Made by a program: the position numbers and the translations under genes. Of a stretch of DNA of 23,592 nucleotides, positions 1 to 7,783 are shown piece after piece. The notes under the pieces were generated by a model. It made no database searches and had not been told where the DNA came from. It saw only the letters and a program-made list of their open reading frames with translations. This DNA comes from an uncultured Flavobacteriia bacterium (GTDB taxonomy: Bacteria; Bacteroidota; Bacteroidia; Flavobacteriales_D; Crocinitomicaceae), in contig CAIYXD010000422.1 in NCBI GenBank assembly GCA_903930085.1, forward strand, positions 1 through 23,592. The letters are read 5' to 3'. Position 1 is the stretch's first letter. Every line of letters starts with the position of its first letter.

Positions 1-822
1 ATTCGAGAATCCGTTTACCAAAAACACGATCAATTGGATGGCTTTGCTAACCTCCTTTACAAAGGCAACATGTTAAAAGAAGCGGCAGAGGTGTATACAA
101 CTGAAGCTGAGTTTTATTCTGCTATTGGTGAAACGGATAGTTCTTCCATTTTCAATTCTTCGCTTTGTTATGAGAAATCAAATAATTTTGGTTTAGCAGC
201 AATTGGCTACGAAAAACTTGCCAAAATTGGATACAAAGGACCAACTACTTACGCTTTAGCTTCTGTTTCTTATAGAAAAAACGGTCAAATTGCTGAAGCA
301 AAAGCGGTGATTGTTGAAGGTAGAAAAAAGCACCCATCTAATCGAGATTTATTGCTTGAGCAAGTAAACACAAACATCGAAGCAGGTGATGCTGCAGGTG
401 CAGAATCCGCGCTAAACGAAGCAATTGCTGCCGATCCAAAAAACAAACAATTGTTTTACACGATTGGTACTATTTATATCGATTTAAAGCAAAATGAAAA
501 AGCAGAAATGTCTTTAAATAAAGCGTTGGAAATTGATCCTGAATACATTGATGCGCAATACCAGCTTGGTGCGCATTTGGTTACATGGGGAACAGAAACG
601 AAAACTGCTGCAAACCAATTGAAATTTGGTGATCCAAACTACGATAAAATGCTGAAGTCTGCAGATGAGATTTACAAACGTGCACTTATTCCTTTGGAAA
701 AATACATTGCTAAAAATCCTAATGATAAAGATGTATTGAACATCCTTTTTCAAATCAATAAAAATATTGGGAATACAGAAAAAGCGTTGGAATATAAAAA
801 ACGAGCTGATGCTTTGAAATAA
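1..822 (+). CDS. TPR-repeat protein, 5' end outside window
   Basis: The reading frame is open from the first base, so the gene begins upstream; the TTG at 34 is not a convincing start. About 273 residues are visible. They contain several tetratricopeptide helix pairs, with the pattern of small residues (A/G) at the helix crossings and D/N-P at the end of each unit, for example the units ending in AADPKN and EIDPEY. The C-terminal part after the TPRs is lysine-rich, with another helix pair near the end (IGNTEKALEYKKRADALK). TPR units form a superhelical protein-binding scaffold. In Bacteroidota such proteins are often periplasmic or lipid-anchored, but the N-terminus that would show this is missing. 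The partner and role cannot be told from the sequence. A hairpin terminator follows directly. Confidence 0.8.
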   Translation: MRESVYQKHDQLDGFANLLYKGNMLKEAAEVYTTEAEFYSAIGETDSSSIFNSSLCYEKSNNFGLAAIGYEKLAKIGYKGPTTYALASVSYRKNGQIAEAKAVIVEGRKKHPSNRDLLLEQVNTNIEAGDAAGAESALNEAIAADPKNKQLFYTIGTIYIDLKQNEKAEMSLNKALEIDPEYIDAQYQLGAHLVTWGTETKTAANQLKFGDPNYDKMLKSADEIYKRALIPLEKYIAKNPNDKDVLNILFQINKNIGNTEKALEYKKRADALK

Positions 823-840
823 AATCCTTACAATTCTATA

Positions 841-868
841 AAAGGTCATCGAAAGGTGGCCTTTTTTT
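841..868 (+). terminator. Rho-independent terminator after the TPR gene
   Basis: The arms AAAGGTCA (841-848) and TGGCCTTT (857-864) pair over 8 bp with one G-U. Two further pairs close a GAAA tetraloop. A run of T continues to 868. It sits 19 bases after the stop codon and separates the TPR gene from the rpsA promoter. Confidence 0.85.
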
Positions 869-878
869 ATGTTTAAAT

Positions 879-909
879 TTTGCCATTACCAATTAAATAA
901 TTAACTTTG
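879..909 (+). promoter_or_regulatory. Bacteroidota-type promoter of rpsA
   Basis: TTTG at 879-882 and TAACTTTG at 902-909 match the known Bacteroidota consensus (-33 TTTG, -7 TAnnTTTG) with exactly 19 bp between them. Transcription would begin near 913-916, giving a leader of nearly 90 nt before the rpsA start. It is the best match to this consensus that I found in the window. Confidence 0.7.
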
Positions 910-927
910 CACCCTTAAAACAAGACT

Positions 928-984
928 GTTGCCCTATTTAAGCAGTTTAGTATTCATCACTTTCGAGTTGTTGGGCGCTCGAAA
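928..984 (+). promoter_or_regulatory. Structured 5' leader of rpsA (possible autoregulatory element)
   Basis: A perfect 7-bp stem TTTCGAG (961-967) / CTCGAAA (978-984) encloses a 10-nt loop containing GGGC (973-976). The upstream GCCC (931-934) can pair with that loop, a pseudoknot-like arrangement, 18 nt before the start codon. Ribosomal protein genes are often controlled by their own product at such leaders, and S1 autoregulates in E. coli. The structure is seen; the regulatory role is inference. Confidence 0.35.
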
Positions 985-1002
985 TACAATTTAAAAAGCC
1001 AA

Positions 1003-2799
1003 ATGGCAAAAACTACAAGCACGCAGGGAACTGCAGATTTTGACTGGGATGCATTAGCATTAGACGGTTATTCTCACATTCAACGTTCTGAGTTATCAGA
1101 CAAGTACGAAGGAACATTGACATCTATCAACGAAAAAGAAGTTGTTGAAGGTACAGTTGTTCTGGTTACTAAAAAAGAAGTAATCATTAATATTGGTTAC
1201 AAATCCGAAGGTGTTGTTGCAGCATCTGAATTCCGTTACAATACAGAATTAAAAGCAGGCGATACAGTAGATGTATTCGTTGAATGCCAAGAAGACAAAA
1301 CAGGTCAATTGGTTGTTTCGCACAGAACTGCGCGTATGCACAAAGCTTGGCTTCGTGTAAACGATGTATTACGTACAGGTGAGGTCATCACTGGTTTCGT
1401 GAAATGTCGTACGAAAGGTGGTTTAATTGTTGACGTTTTTGGAATCGAAGCATTCTTGCCAGGTTCACAAATTGACGTTAAACCTATTCGTGACTACGAT
1501 ATTTATGTTGGTAAAAACATGGAATTCAAAGTGGTTAAAATTAACCAAGAATTCCGTAATGTTGTTGTTTCTCACAAAGCGCTTATTGAAGCGGAATTGG
1601 AAGAGCAGAAAAAACAAATTATCTCTGGTCTTGAGAAAGGTCAAGTATTGGAAGGAACAGTTAAAAACATTACATCTTACGGTGTGTTCATCGATTTAGG
1701 TGGTGTTGATGGTTTGATCCACATTACTGATTTATCTTGGGGACGTGTTAATCACCCAGAAGAGATTGTTGAATTAGACCAAAAATTAAACGTTGTTATT
1801 CTTGACTTTGATGATGATAAGAAAAGAATTGCACTTGGACTTAAGCAATTGCAACCACATCCATGGGATGCTTTGAACACAGACTTGAATGTTGGTGACA
1901 AAGTACAAGGAAAAGTTGTTGTTATGGCTGACTATGGCGCTTTTGTTGAAATCGCTGCAGGTGTTGAAGGTTTGATTCACGTTTCAGAAATGAGCTGGTC
2001 ACAACATTTACGTTCCGCACAAGATTTCATGTCCGTTGGAGATACAGTTGAAGCTGTAATTTTAACTTTGGATCGTGAAGAGCGTAAAATGTCATTGGGT
2101 ATCAAACAATTGATGCCAGATCCATGGTCTGATATTGAAGGAAAATATAAAGTTGGAACGAAGCACAAAGCTAAGGTTCGTAACTTCACTAACTTCGGCG
2201 TATTCGTTGAATTAGAAGAAGGTGTTGACGGATTGATCCACATTTCTGATCTTTCATGGCAAAAGAAAATCAAGCACCCATCAGAATTCTGTAAGGTAGG
2301 AGATGAAATGGAAGTTGTTGTATTGGAAATCGATAGAGACAACAGAAGAATTTCTTTAGGTCACAAACAATTAGAAGAAAATCCTTGGGATGTATTTGAA
2401 ACTATCTTCGGAGAAGGTTCTGTTCACCAAGGAACAATAATTGAGAACAAAGACAAATCCGGAATTGTTGCTCTTCCTTATGGTGTTGAAGGTATTTGTC
2501 CTTCTAAGCACTTGAGAAAAGAGGATGGACAAAACGCGAAAGTGGAAGAAACACTTGATTTCAAAGTAATTGAATTCAATAAAGATTCCAAGAAAATCGT
2601 TGTTTCCCATACACGTACATTCGAAGAAGGTGAAGATAAACCAACTGCATCTTCAGCGAAAGCGAGTAGCAAAAAAGGAAGCGCTGGATCTTCTACATCT
2701 CAAGCAGTAAAAGCAATCAACCAAAATACAGAGAAATCTACATTAGGTGATTTTGATGCTTTATCTGCATTGAAAGAAAAAATGGAAAAAGGAAAATAA
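1003..2799 (+). CDS. rpsA: 30S ribosomal protein S1
   Basis: A 598-residue protein with six S1 (OB-fold) RNA-binding repeats, roughly at residues 46-109, 125-192, 213-281, 297-369, 384-454 and 470-537. Repeats 3-5 are the most canonical, with the motif YGVFI/FGVFV followed by GVDGLIHIS-(D/E)-(L/M)SW. A Ser/Lys-rich linker follows (about 545-580), then an amphipathic end. S1 sits on the small ribosomal subunit and helps load mRNA with weak or no Shine-Dalgarno site, which matters in Bacteroidota, where such sites are rare. The length and the N-terminal FDWDALALDGY segment fit Bacteroidota S1, which is longer than the 557-residue E. coli protein. It has its own promoter and terminator, so is monocistronic. 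The identification is very secure. Confidence 0.97.
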   Translation: MAKTTSTQGTADFDWDALALDGYSHIQRSELSDKYEGTLTSINEKEVVEGTVVLVTKKEVIINIGYKSEGVVAASEFRYNTELKAGDTVDVFVECQEDKTGQLVVSHRTARMHKAWLRVNDVLRTGEVITGFVKCRTKGGLIVDVFGIEAFLPGSQIDVKPIRDYDIYVGKNMEFKVVKINQEFRNVVVSHKALIEAELEEQKKQIISGLEKGQVLEGTVKNITSYGVFIDLGGVDGLIHITDLSWGRVNHPEEIVELDQKLNVVILDFDDDKKRIALGLKQLQPHPWDALNTDLNVGDKVQGKVVVMADYGAFVEIAAGVEGLIHVSEMSWSQHLRSAQDFMSVGDTVEAVILTLDREERKMSLGIKQLMPDPWSDIEGKYKVGTKHKAKVRNFTNFGVFVELEEGVDGLIHISDLSWQKKIKHPSEFCKVGDEMEVVVLEIDRDNRRISLGHKQLEENPWDVFETIFGEGSVHQGTIIENKDKSGIVALPYGVEGICPSKHLRKEDGQNAKVEETLDFKVIEFNKDSKKIVVSHTRTFEEGEDKPTASSAKASSKKGSAGSSTSQAVKAINQNTEKSTLGDFDALSALKEKMEKGK

Positions 2800-2818
2800 T
2801 TCCTTCTCTATAAAATTG

Positions 2819-2851
2819 AAAAGCCGTCTTACATAGTAGGACGGCTTTTTT
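2819..2851 (+). terminator. Rho-independent terminator of rpsA
   Basis: The arms AAAAGCCGTC (2819-2828) and GACGGCTTTT (2840-2849) pair perfectly. The inner bases extend the stem by about four pairs (one G-U) to a 3-nt loop, and T follows to 2851. On the opposite strand the structure ends in four T, so it may also weakly end the convergent thioredoxin transcript. Confidence 0.9.
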
Positions 2852-2915
2852 GATTTGGAATTATTTCCTTTCAATCGATTTTGGCTTAGGCGATTTTAAT
2901 TTACAACTTGAATAA

Positions 2916-3350
2916 TTAATCCAACGACTTCGCAAGTGAAATTAATTTATCAGCGGGCTGAAACCCGACAACTTGCTTCACTAATTTTCCATCTCCATCA
3001 ATCACCAACAAAGTTGGATATGCTCGAACTTTATACATTCTAGCCAATTCAGGTCCGTCTGCATCTTTTTCACAATCGATTTTTAAATTGATAAATTGAT
3101 TGTTGAATAATTTACCAACCTCCTCATCTTTAAAAGAAGTAGCAGCCATTTTTTTACAGGGTCCGCACCAACTTGTATATGCATCGATAAAAATCAACTG
3201 ATCATTTTCCTTTGCCAGAGATTTAGCTTTTTCAAGCGAAAGATTGACAAATTTTATCCCGCCATTCTCGTCCTTGGCTTTAGATTCTTTCTTTGTAACA
3301 AAGGCTAAAGAAATTAAGCCTAGAGCGAGTATTCCAATTGTTTTTTTCAT
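2916..3350 (-). CDS. Exported thioredoxin-like protein
   Basis: A 144-residue thioredoxin-fold protein. The first ~18 residues (MKKTIGILALGLISLAF) form a hydrophobic Sec signal or anchor. The redox centre WCGPCKKM (Cys62, Cys65) and the cis-proline loop AYPTLLV (Pro112) are intact, and the final helix is present. It resembles the thioredoxin_7 / thioredoxin-like branch common in Bacteroidota, which reduce or isomerise disulfides in the cell envelope. The exact substrate is unknown; cytochrome c maturation or general disulfide repair are possible. It is transcribed alone, convergent with rpsA and divergent from menE, with a likely promoter that overlaps the menE promoter. Confidence 0.88.
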   Translation of the reverse strand: MKKTIGILALGLISLAFVTKKESKAKDENGGIKFVNLSLEKAKSLAKENDQLIFIDAYTSWCGPCKKMAATSFKDEEVGKLFNNQFINLKIDCEKDADGPELARMYKVRAYPTLLVIDGDGKLVKQVVGFQPADKLISLAKSLD

Positions 3351-3437
3351 TTCTTGAATTTTGAGATTAATTTAAAACTATTTTTTGATTAAAAAGCTCG
3401 TGCACTCCAATTTTAGCTATTTTTAAATAGTAACACG

Positions 3438-3445
3438 CAAAGTTA
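3438..3445 (-). promoter_or_regulatory. -7 promoter element for the thioredoxin-like gene
   Basis: On the minus strand this reads TAACTTTG, a full match to TAnnTTTG, 88 bases before the start codon. I found no TTTG at the proper -33 distance. It ends one base before the plus-strand element at 3447-3454, so the two divergent promoters cannot be occupied independently. Confidence 0.45.
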
Positions 3446-3446
3446 G

Positions 3447-3454
3447 TACCTTTG
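3447..3454 (+). promoter_or_regulatory. -7 promoter element for menE
   Basis: TACCTTTG is a full match to TAnnTTTG, 25 bases before the menE start, giving a short leader. No clear TTTG -33 element is present upstream. It abuts the oppositely directed element of the thioredoxin gene. Confidence 0.5.
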
Positions 3455-3479
3455 CTTCAAAAATTATTCCAAAAGTAAA

Positions 3480-4502
3480 ATGGCATTTACAATTCAATTT
3501 ATCCATGCTTCAGAAGAAACAACGAAAGAAGTAAAAACTTTTTTGGAAGAATGGAAAAATGAAAATTCCTTTATCGAAGTTCAAACAAGCGGTTCAACTG
3601 GCAAACCAACCAAGGTTTTATTGGAAAAAGCAAAAATGCTTGTTTCTGCAAAAAACACACTTAATTACCTGAAAATTCAAAAAAACTGCAACGCGCTACT
3701 CTGCTTATCTCCAACTACAATTGCAGGAAAAATGATGGTGATTCGCTCGATTGTCGGAGAATTGAATTTAATTATAGGCCCAGTTAATTCCAATCCGCTG
3801 GAAAACATTGATTTACCAATTGAATTTGTTGCAATGGTTCCTCTGCAGTTGAAAAGCACACTCGAAAATTCTGCACACAAACTGAAGAACATCCCGTCTA
3901 TTTTGATTGGTGGAGGTCCTATTTCTCCAAATCTTTCCGCTGCGCTAAAGGAAAATAATACTACCGTATTTCACACTTACGGCATGACGGAAACTATTTC
4001 ACATGTTGCAATGCGCAAAGTTGGTGAAAATGAGGAGAAAGAATTTGAAGCGCTTCCTGGAATCACCTTTAGCGAAGAAAACGAACAACTTGTGGTGCAT
4101 TATCCTGCAATTAATATTGATTCCTTAAAAACAAATGATCAAATTGTTTTAACGAGTCAAACTACTTTTCAATGGATTGGTAGAACCGATTTCATAATCA
4201 ATTCGGGCGGTAAAAAACTTAATCCAGAGGAAATTGAAGACCGTATTTCGGACCTACTTGAAATTCCTTATTTTATCGGAAGTTTATCGGATGAGAAATT
4301 TGGTCAAAAGGTTATACTTCTTATAGAATCAAACCATTCTTTGCCTGTAACGAAAGAAGTATTGCGTACCAAACTTTCCAACTATTCACTTCCTAAAGAA
4401 ATTTATTATTTAGAGCATTTTACTCGAACTGTAAGTGGTAAAATAAATAGAGGATTAACAATGCAACGGATTGGTTCGTATGTCGTTAAAGAAATACTTT
4501 GA
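3480..4502 (+). CDS. menE: o-Succinylbenzoate--CoA ligase (menaquinone synthesis)
   Basis: A 340-residue member of the ANL adenylate-forming family. The P-loop TSGSTGKPTKV lies at residues 36-46, the TYGMTET motif at 166-172, the hinge motif GRTDFIINSGGKKLNPEE at 234-251, and the C-terminal catalytic Lys in SGKINR (Lys321). MenE activates 2-succinylbenzoate with ATP and transfers it to CoA in menaquinone synthesis. The protein is about 100 residues shorter than E. coli MenE because most of the N-terminal region before the P-loop is missing; this compact form is usual in Bacteroidota, so it is not truncated. No other men gene is in the window, so the assignment over another small acyl-CoA ligase rests on size and motif pattern. 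Its 3' end overlaps the next gene. Confidence 0.82.
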   Translation: MAFTIQFIHASEETTKEVKTFLEEWKNENSFIEVQTSGSTGKPTKVLLEKAKMLVSAKNTLNYLKIQKNCNALLCLSPTTIAGKMMVIRSIVGELNLIIGPVNSNPLENIDLPIEFVAMVPLQLKSTLENSAHKLKNIPSILIGGGPISPNLSAALKENNTTVFHTYGMTETISHVAMRKVGENEEKEFEALPGITFSEENEQLVVHYPAINIDSLKTNDQIVLTSQTTFQWIGRTDFIINSGGKKLNPEEIEDRISDLLEIPYFIGSLSDEKFGQKVILLIESNHSLPVTKEVLRTKLSNYSLPKEIYYLEHFTRTVSGKINRGLTMQRIGSYVVKEIL

Positions 4503-5322
4503 CATTCTAGGGTTACCTGAAAACGCTAGCCCGCAAGAAATTAGAAAACAATTTCGTGCACTTGCCATGCGTTATCATCCCGACAAAAACACAACTTTGA
4601 ATGCCAAGGATAAATTTCTCCAACTGACGGAAGCATATGAAATTTTAATTGGTAAAAAAAATGCGCCAGTTGAGTTGACAGCTCGAAATAGACCTAAAAA
4701 AGAAAAAAGTACCGAAGAGCGAATGCGTGAAGCAAAAAAGAAACACTTCGATCAGCTTTACAAGGAGCAGCAAGAGAATGAGCGGTATTTCAAGAGTTTA
4801 TTTACGGGAAGAAAATGGCGAATACTGAAGAAAATATCCATTCTAGGACCAATTTTGAGTGTCTTACTAGTATTAGATATGTTCCTGCCAAATCATTACG
4901 AAACCGATAAAATTCTCACTTTCGAACAAATTATTCCAAGTGACGATGCCTTGCAACAAAATTCTTTGGTTCGAACAGAAAAAGGAAACAGCTATTGGAT
5001 TTTAGGAATAAATTATGCGCTTTATTCTGAATTACCTACCGTTTTAATTGAACGTTCTTGGTTATTTCACATTCCCAAAAAAGTAGTCGCTGTGCCGCGT
5101 TTAGCCAACACATCTTATTCTGTAAACTTTACTTTTTTGTCTGAAATTTTTGTGGTGTGCCTTTTCTTTTGTTTGCCTTTTTTTGTACGAATCTATAAAA
5201 AAAAGACTGTTCTATACACGGTTTTATACCATGTAAGTATATATTTATCAACGGCTTTAATGATTTGGTTTTTAGTGTGGGAAGACCATTGGGCACACCT
5301 ACTCGTACTCGGGTTTTTGTGA
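4480..5322 (+). CDS. Membrane-bound J-domain protein
   Basis: A 280-residue protein beginning with a J domain (about residues 5-58) that carries the essential HPD tripeptide at 33-35, needed to stimulate DnaK ATPase. A charged, probably coiled linker follows (about 70-112). The rest is a membrane region with likely segments at 118-136, 217-238 and 245-266 and an external domain of about 80 residues between the first and second. It lacks the Gly/Phe region, zinc fingers and C-terminal domains of true DnaJ. I chose the ATG at 4480 over a TTG three codons upstream because the J domain starts right after it. The gene overlaps menE by 23 bp, so it is probably translated from the same message. Its client is unknown. 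Confidence 0.8.
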   Translation: MSLKKYFDILGLPENASPQEIRKQFRALAMRYHPDKNTTLNAKDKFLQLTEAYEILIGKKNAPVELTARNRPKKEKSTEERMREAKKKHFDQLYKEQQENERYFKSLFTGRKWRILKKISILGPILSVLLVLDMFLPNHYETDKILTFEQIIPSDDALQQNSLVRTEKGNSYWILGINYALYSELPTVLIERSWLFHIPKKVVAVPRLANTSYSVNFTFLSEIFVVCLFFCLPFFVRIYKKKTVLYTVLYHVSIYLSTALMIWFLVWEDHWAHLLVLGFL

Positions 5323-5328
5323 AAAAAA

Positions 5329-5781
5329 TTATTTTTTCATTGCCCGATCCATGTCTCTTCGATCGTCTTTTTCCTTCAAATCTTGGCGTTTATCGTGCAG
5401 TTTTTTACCTTGAGCACAAGCGATTTCGACTTTAATCCAGCCTTTTTCCGATAGATACATCCGCAATGGAATTAAGGTGTTTCCTTTCGACATCAAGAAT
5501 TTATCAATTTTGACGATTTCTTTTTTATTTAGCAGTAATTTACGGTCTCCCCGAGGTTTATGATTGTAAAAGGAAGCATTTTCATATTCTGATATATGCA
5601 TGTTTCTCATCCACACTTCTCCACGATTCATCACGCAATACGCCTCTAAAATACTCGCTTTTCCTAGTCGAATACTTTTTATTTCCGTTCCTGCCAATTG
5701 AATTCCAGCAACATAAGTCTCCAGCAAATGGTACTCAAACCTTGCGCGCTTATTTTTTATGTTTACTTCGTTCTTTGACAT
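5329..5781 (-). CDS. smpB: SsrA-binding protein SmpB
   Basis: A 150-residue protein with the whole SmpB pattern: N-terminal NKRARFEYHLLETYVAGIQL, then GTEIKSIR, the central stretch with NMHISEYENASFYNH and PRGDRKLLLNKKEI, and the basic C-terminal tail KKLHDKRQDLKEKDDRRD. SmpB binds tmRNA and delivers it to stalled ribosomes for trans-translation; the basic tail reaches the decoding centre. The tmRNA gene (ssrA) is not in this window. It converges on the J-domain gene with only 6 bases between the stop codons, and is divergent from recR. Confidence 0.96.
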   Translation of the reverse strand: MSKNEVNIKNKRARFEYHLLETYVAGIQLAGTEIKSIRLGKASILEAYCVMNRGEVWMRNMHISEYENASFYNHKPRGDRKLLLNKKEIVKIDKFLMSKGNTLIPLRMYLSEKGWIKVEIACAQGKKLHDKRQDLKEKDDRRDMDRAMKK

Positions 5782-5798
5782 TGTCTAGTATTACTTCA

Positions 5799-5806
5799 CA
5801 AAAGTA
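5799..5806 (-). promoter_or_regulatory. -7 promoter element for smpB
   Basis: On the minus strand this reads TACTTTTG, matching TAnnTTTG, 17 bases before the smpB start, so the leader would be very short. No good TTTG at -33 is visible. Confidence 0.45.
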
Positions 5807-5904
5807 ATCTTTTTGAATGAAACATCCTTTTACTAAAGGCTGAGTGTTCAAAACATCTCTATCCGTTGTGAATTTAAATATTCGGATTTTTGTAAATTTA
5901 CTGT

Positions 5905-6510
5905 GTGAAAATTCCGTCCAAATACATTGAAAATGCTGTTGAACAGTTATCCTCCCTACCCGGAATTGGCAAAAGGACTGCCTTGCGATTGGTTTTACAA
6001 TTATTAAACCGCACTGAGAGTGAAATTGAGCAGTTCTCACTTGCCTTTACAGAAATGAAAAGTCACGTGAAAAAATGTACCTCTTGCGGCAATATTTCCG
6101 ACACGCTTATTTGTACTATTTGTGCAGATCCGAAAAGAGATCATTCGATAATTTGTGTTGTGGAAGATATTCGAGATGTTTTGGCAATCGAAGGAACAGA
6201 ATCTTATCGGGGAATTTACCATGTTTTAGGTGGAATAATTTCTCCAATGGATGGTGTTGGACCGTCCGACTTGAATATTCCAAGTTTGGTAGAAAAAGCA
6301 AACACAGGCGAATTAATTGAGATAATTTTTGCATTAAGTCCAACAATGGAAGGAGACACGACTAATTTCTATCTGTATAAAAAGCTAGGCGACAAAGCGT
6401 TAATTATTTCCACTTTATCTAGAGGTGTAACTGTTGGGACAGAATTGCAATACGCCGATGATATTACCTTGAGTCGTTCTCTTTTACAAAGACAACCTTT
6501 TAAAGTCTAA
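5905..6510 (+). CDS. recR: Recombination mediator RecR
   Basis: A 201-residue protein of standard RecR length. Near the N-terminus is the helix-hairpin-helix motif LPGIGKRTALRL (18-29), then the four-cysteine zinc finger (Cys58, Cys61, Cys70, Cys73), then the Toprim domain beginning near residue 81, and the C-terminal motif RGVTVGTELQYADDITLSRSL. RecR works with RecO (and RecF) to load RecA on gapped DNA. The start is GTG at 5905: a stop codon lies four codons upstream in frame, no ATG intervenes, and family alignment begins at MKIPSKY. mscL follows 37 bp later on the same strand and may be co-transcribed. Confidence 0.95.
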   Translation: MKIPSKYIENAVEQLSSLPGIGKRTALRLVLQLLNRTESEIEQFSLAFTEMKSHVKKCTSCGNISDTLICTICADPKRDHSIICVVEDIRDVLAIEGTESYRGIYHVLGGIISPMDGVGPSDLNIPSLVEKANTGELIEIIFALSPTMEGDTTNFYLYKKLGDKALIISTLSRGVTVGTELQYADDITLSRSLLQRQPFKV

Positions 6511-6547
6511 ATTTTAAGCAAAAAAAAGCTATCTTAGATTAAAACAA

Positions 6548-6943
6548 ATGAACATGATTAAAGAATTTAAAACATTCATATTACGTGGCAACATAATAGA
6601 TTTGGCAGTTGCGGTAATTATCGGCGCAGCGTTTAGCGCTATCGTTGGATCTTTTATTGTGGATGTGATAACGCCACTTTTATTAAAGCCTGCGATGGAT
6701 TCTCTCGGTGTTTCTCAATTGGAAAAACTTTCTTGGAATGGCGTTTTATATGGGAAATTTCTTGCTGCTGTAATCAATTTTTTAGTAACTGCATTTATAA
6801 TATTCCTCCTGATTAAAGCAGTAAACAAAGCGAAAATTAATAAAAAAGAAGCACCAGCACCTGAAATCCCACTAACGAAAGACCAACAATTATTATCGGA
6901 AATCAAAGATTTACTAAAAGATAGAACTACGGATTCGAAATAA
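6548..6943 (+). CDS. mscL: Large-conductance mechanosensitive channel MscL
   Basis: A 131-residue membrane protein. The N-terminal amphipathic helix MIKEFKTFILRGNIIDLAVAV and pore-lining first membrane helix IIGAAFSAIVGSFIVDVITPLL are typical. A short extracellular loop and a second membrane helix (about residues 74-95) follow, then a cytoplasmic helix that would form the C-terminal bundle. MscL opens under high membrane tension to release solutes during osmotic downshift. The start could be the ATG at 6548 or the next one at 6554. It converges on the following gene with 30 bp between stops. Confidence 0.95.
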   Translation: MNMIKEFKTFILRGNIIDLAVAVIIGAAFSAIVGSFIVDVITPLLLKPAMDSLGVSQLEKLSWNGVLYGKFLAAVINFLVTAFIIFLLIKAVNKAKINKKEAPAPEIPLTKDQQLLSEIKDLLKDRTTDSK

Positions 6944-6973
6944 TTCTTTTCCGTTAAACAGTAGCTTTACGAT

Positions 6974-7672
6974 TTAATTGTTTTGCTGAAAATCGGCTGA
7001 ATTATTGAATTCGTCCTCCGTATATATTTTGGCGTATTCCATGATTTTTGAGGATGAAATTTCATGTGTTCCATCAGGTAAATCCAATAGACTTTGCACC
7101 ATACATTTTGCAACGTTAATCGATTCAACAGGTTTGTACTTATTGATTAATCCAGTTTTACCAATTGCATTCCCCAGCAAAATAGACCATTTTTCAGTAG
7201 TTCGTTCTTCCACACGAGGTCCTTCCAAAATGGATGGTTTAATTAAAATCAATTGTTTGAATCCAATTTTCTTGGCATTTTCATCCAGTTGCGCTTTCAT
7301 TCGAGAATAGAAAAAAGGAGATTTTAAGCTAACTCCCAATGCGGAAATCAATACACATCGCTCCACGCCTTTCTTTTTAGCCAGTTTCATCACTAAAGTT
7401 GGAATATCAACATCAATTTCAAATTGCTTCGTCTGCGATCCTGCTTTTTTTATGGTAGTTCCGAATGTTATAAATAGAACATCCATTTTATCGTAGATGG
7501 GTAATTCCAAAAAATTTGAAAAATCTACCAAGTGATTGGTAACTTTAATTTCACGGATATCCAATTCACGTCTCGATAATAATTCTATTTTTTCAAATCG
7601 CTTGTCGGAAATCAGCAATTCCAATAAATCGTGCCCTACAAGTCCTGTTCCACCTAGAATTAATGCGTTCAT
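6974..7672 (-). CDS. NAD(P)-binding oxidoreductase, TIP30/HTATIP2-like
   Basis: A 232-residue Rossmann-fold protein of the atypical short-chain dehydrogenase type. The dinucleotide-binding loop GGTGLVG lies at residues 7-13, and a later FFYSRMKAQLDE stretch has the Tyr-x-x-x-Lys-like spacing of the family. A conserved RPSILEGPR-like segment appears as KPSILEGPR. The closest family I recognise is the TIP30/HTATIP2-like group of NAD(P)H-binding proteins, whose bacterial substrates are unknown. I prefer the ATG at 7672 over one ten codons upstream, since the intervening residues (CIFIKKKI) are encoded by an A/T-rich leader and the first strand normally begins at the methionine of MNALILGG. Confidence 0.75.
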   Translation of the reverse strand: MNALILGGTGLVGHDLLELLISDKRFEKIELLSRRELDIREIKVTNHLVDFSNFLELPIYDKMDVLFITFGTTIKKAGSQTKQFEIDVDIPTLVMKLAKKKGVERCVLISALGVSLKSPFFYSRMKAQLDENAKKIGFKQLILIKPSILEGPRVEERTTEKWSILLGNAIGKTGLINKYKPVESINVAKCMVQSLLDLPDGTHEISSSKIMEYAKIYTEDEFNNSADFQQNN

Positions 7673-7783
7673 TATCTTTTTTTTTATAAAAATACATTTC
7701 AATTACCTTAAACTTAAAAAAAAAATCTTATTTTCGAATCATTATTAACATTTAAAAAAAGTAAAAAAAACTTTTACATTTTT

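Noticed and set aside
3480..4502. MenE as a truncated pseudogene because of its 340-residue length
   Set aside because: All core motifs, including the C-terminal catalytic Lys321, are present, and compact MenE is normal in this phylum.
7005..7310. Long opposite-strand open frames over the TIP30-like gene and elsewhere
   Set aside because: They lie wholly inside well-supported genes, and their translations show no domain or signal pattern; treated as shadows.
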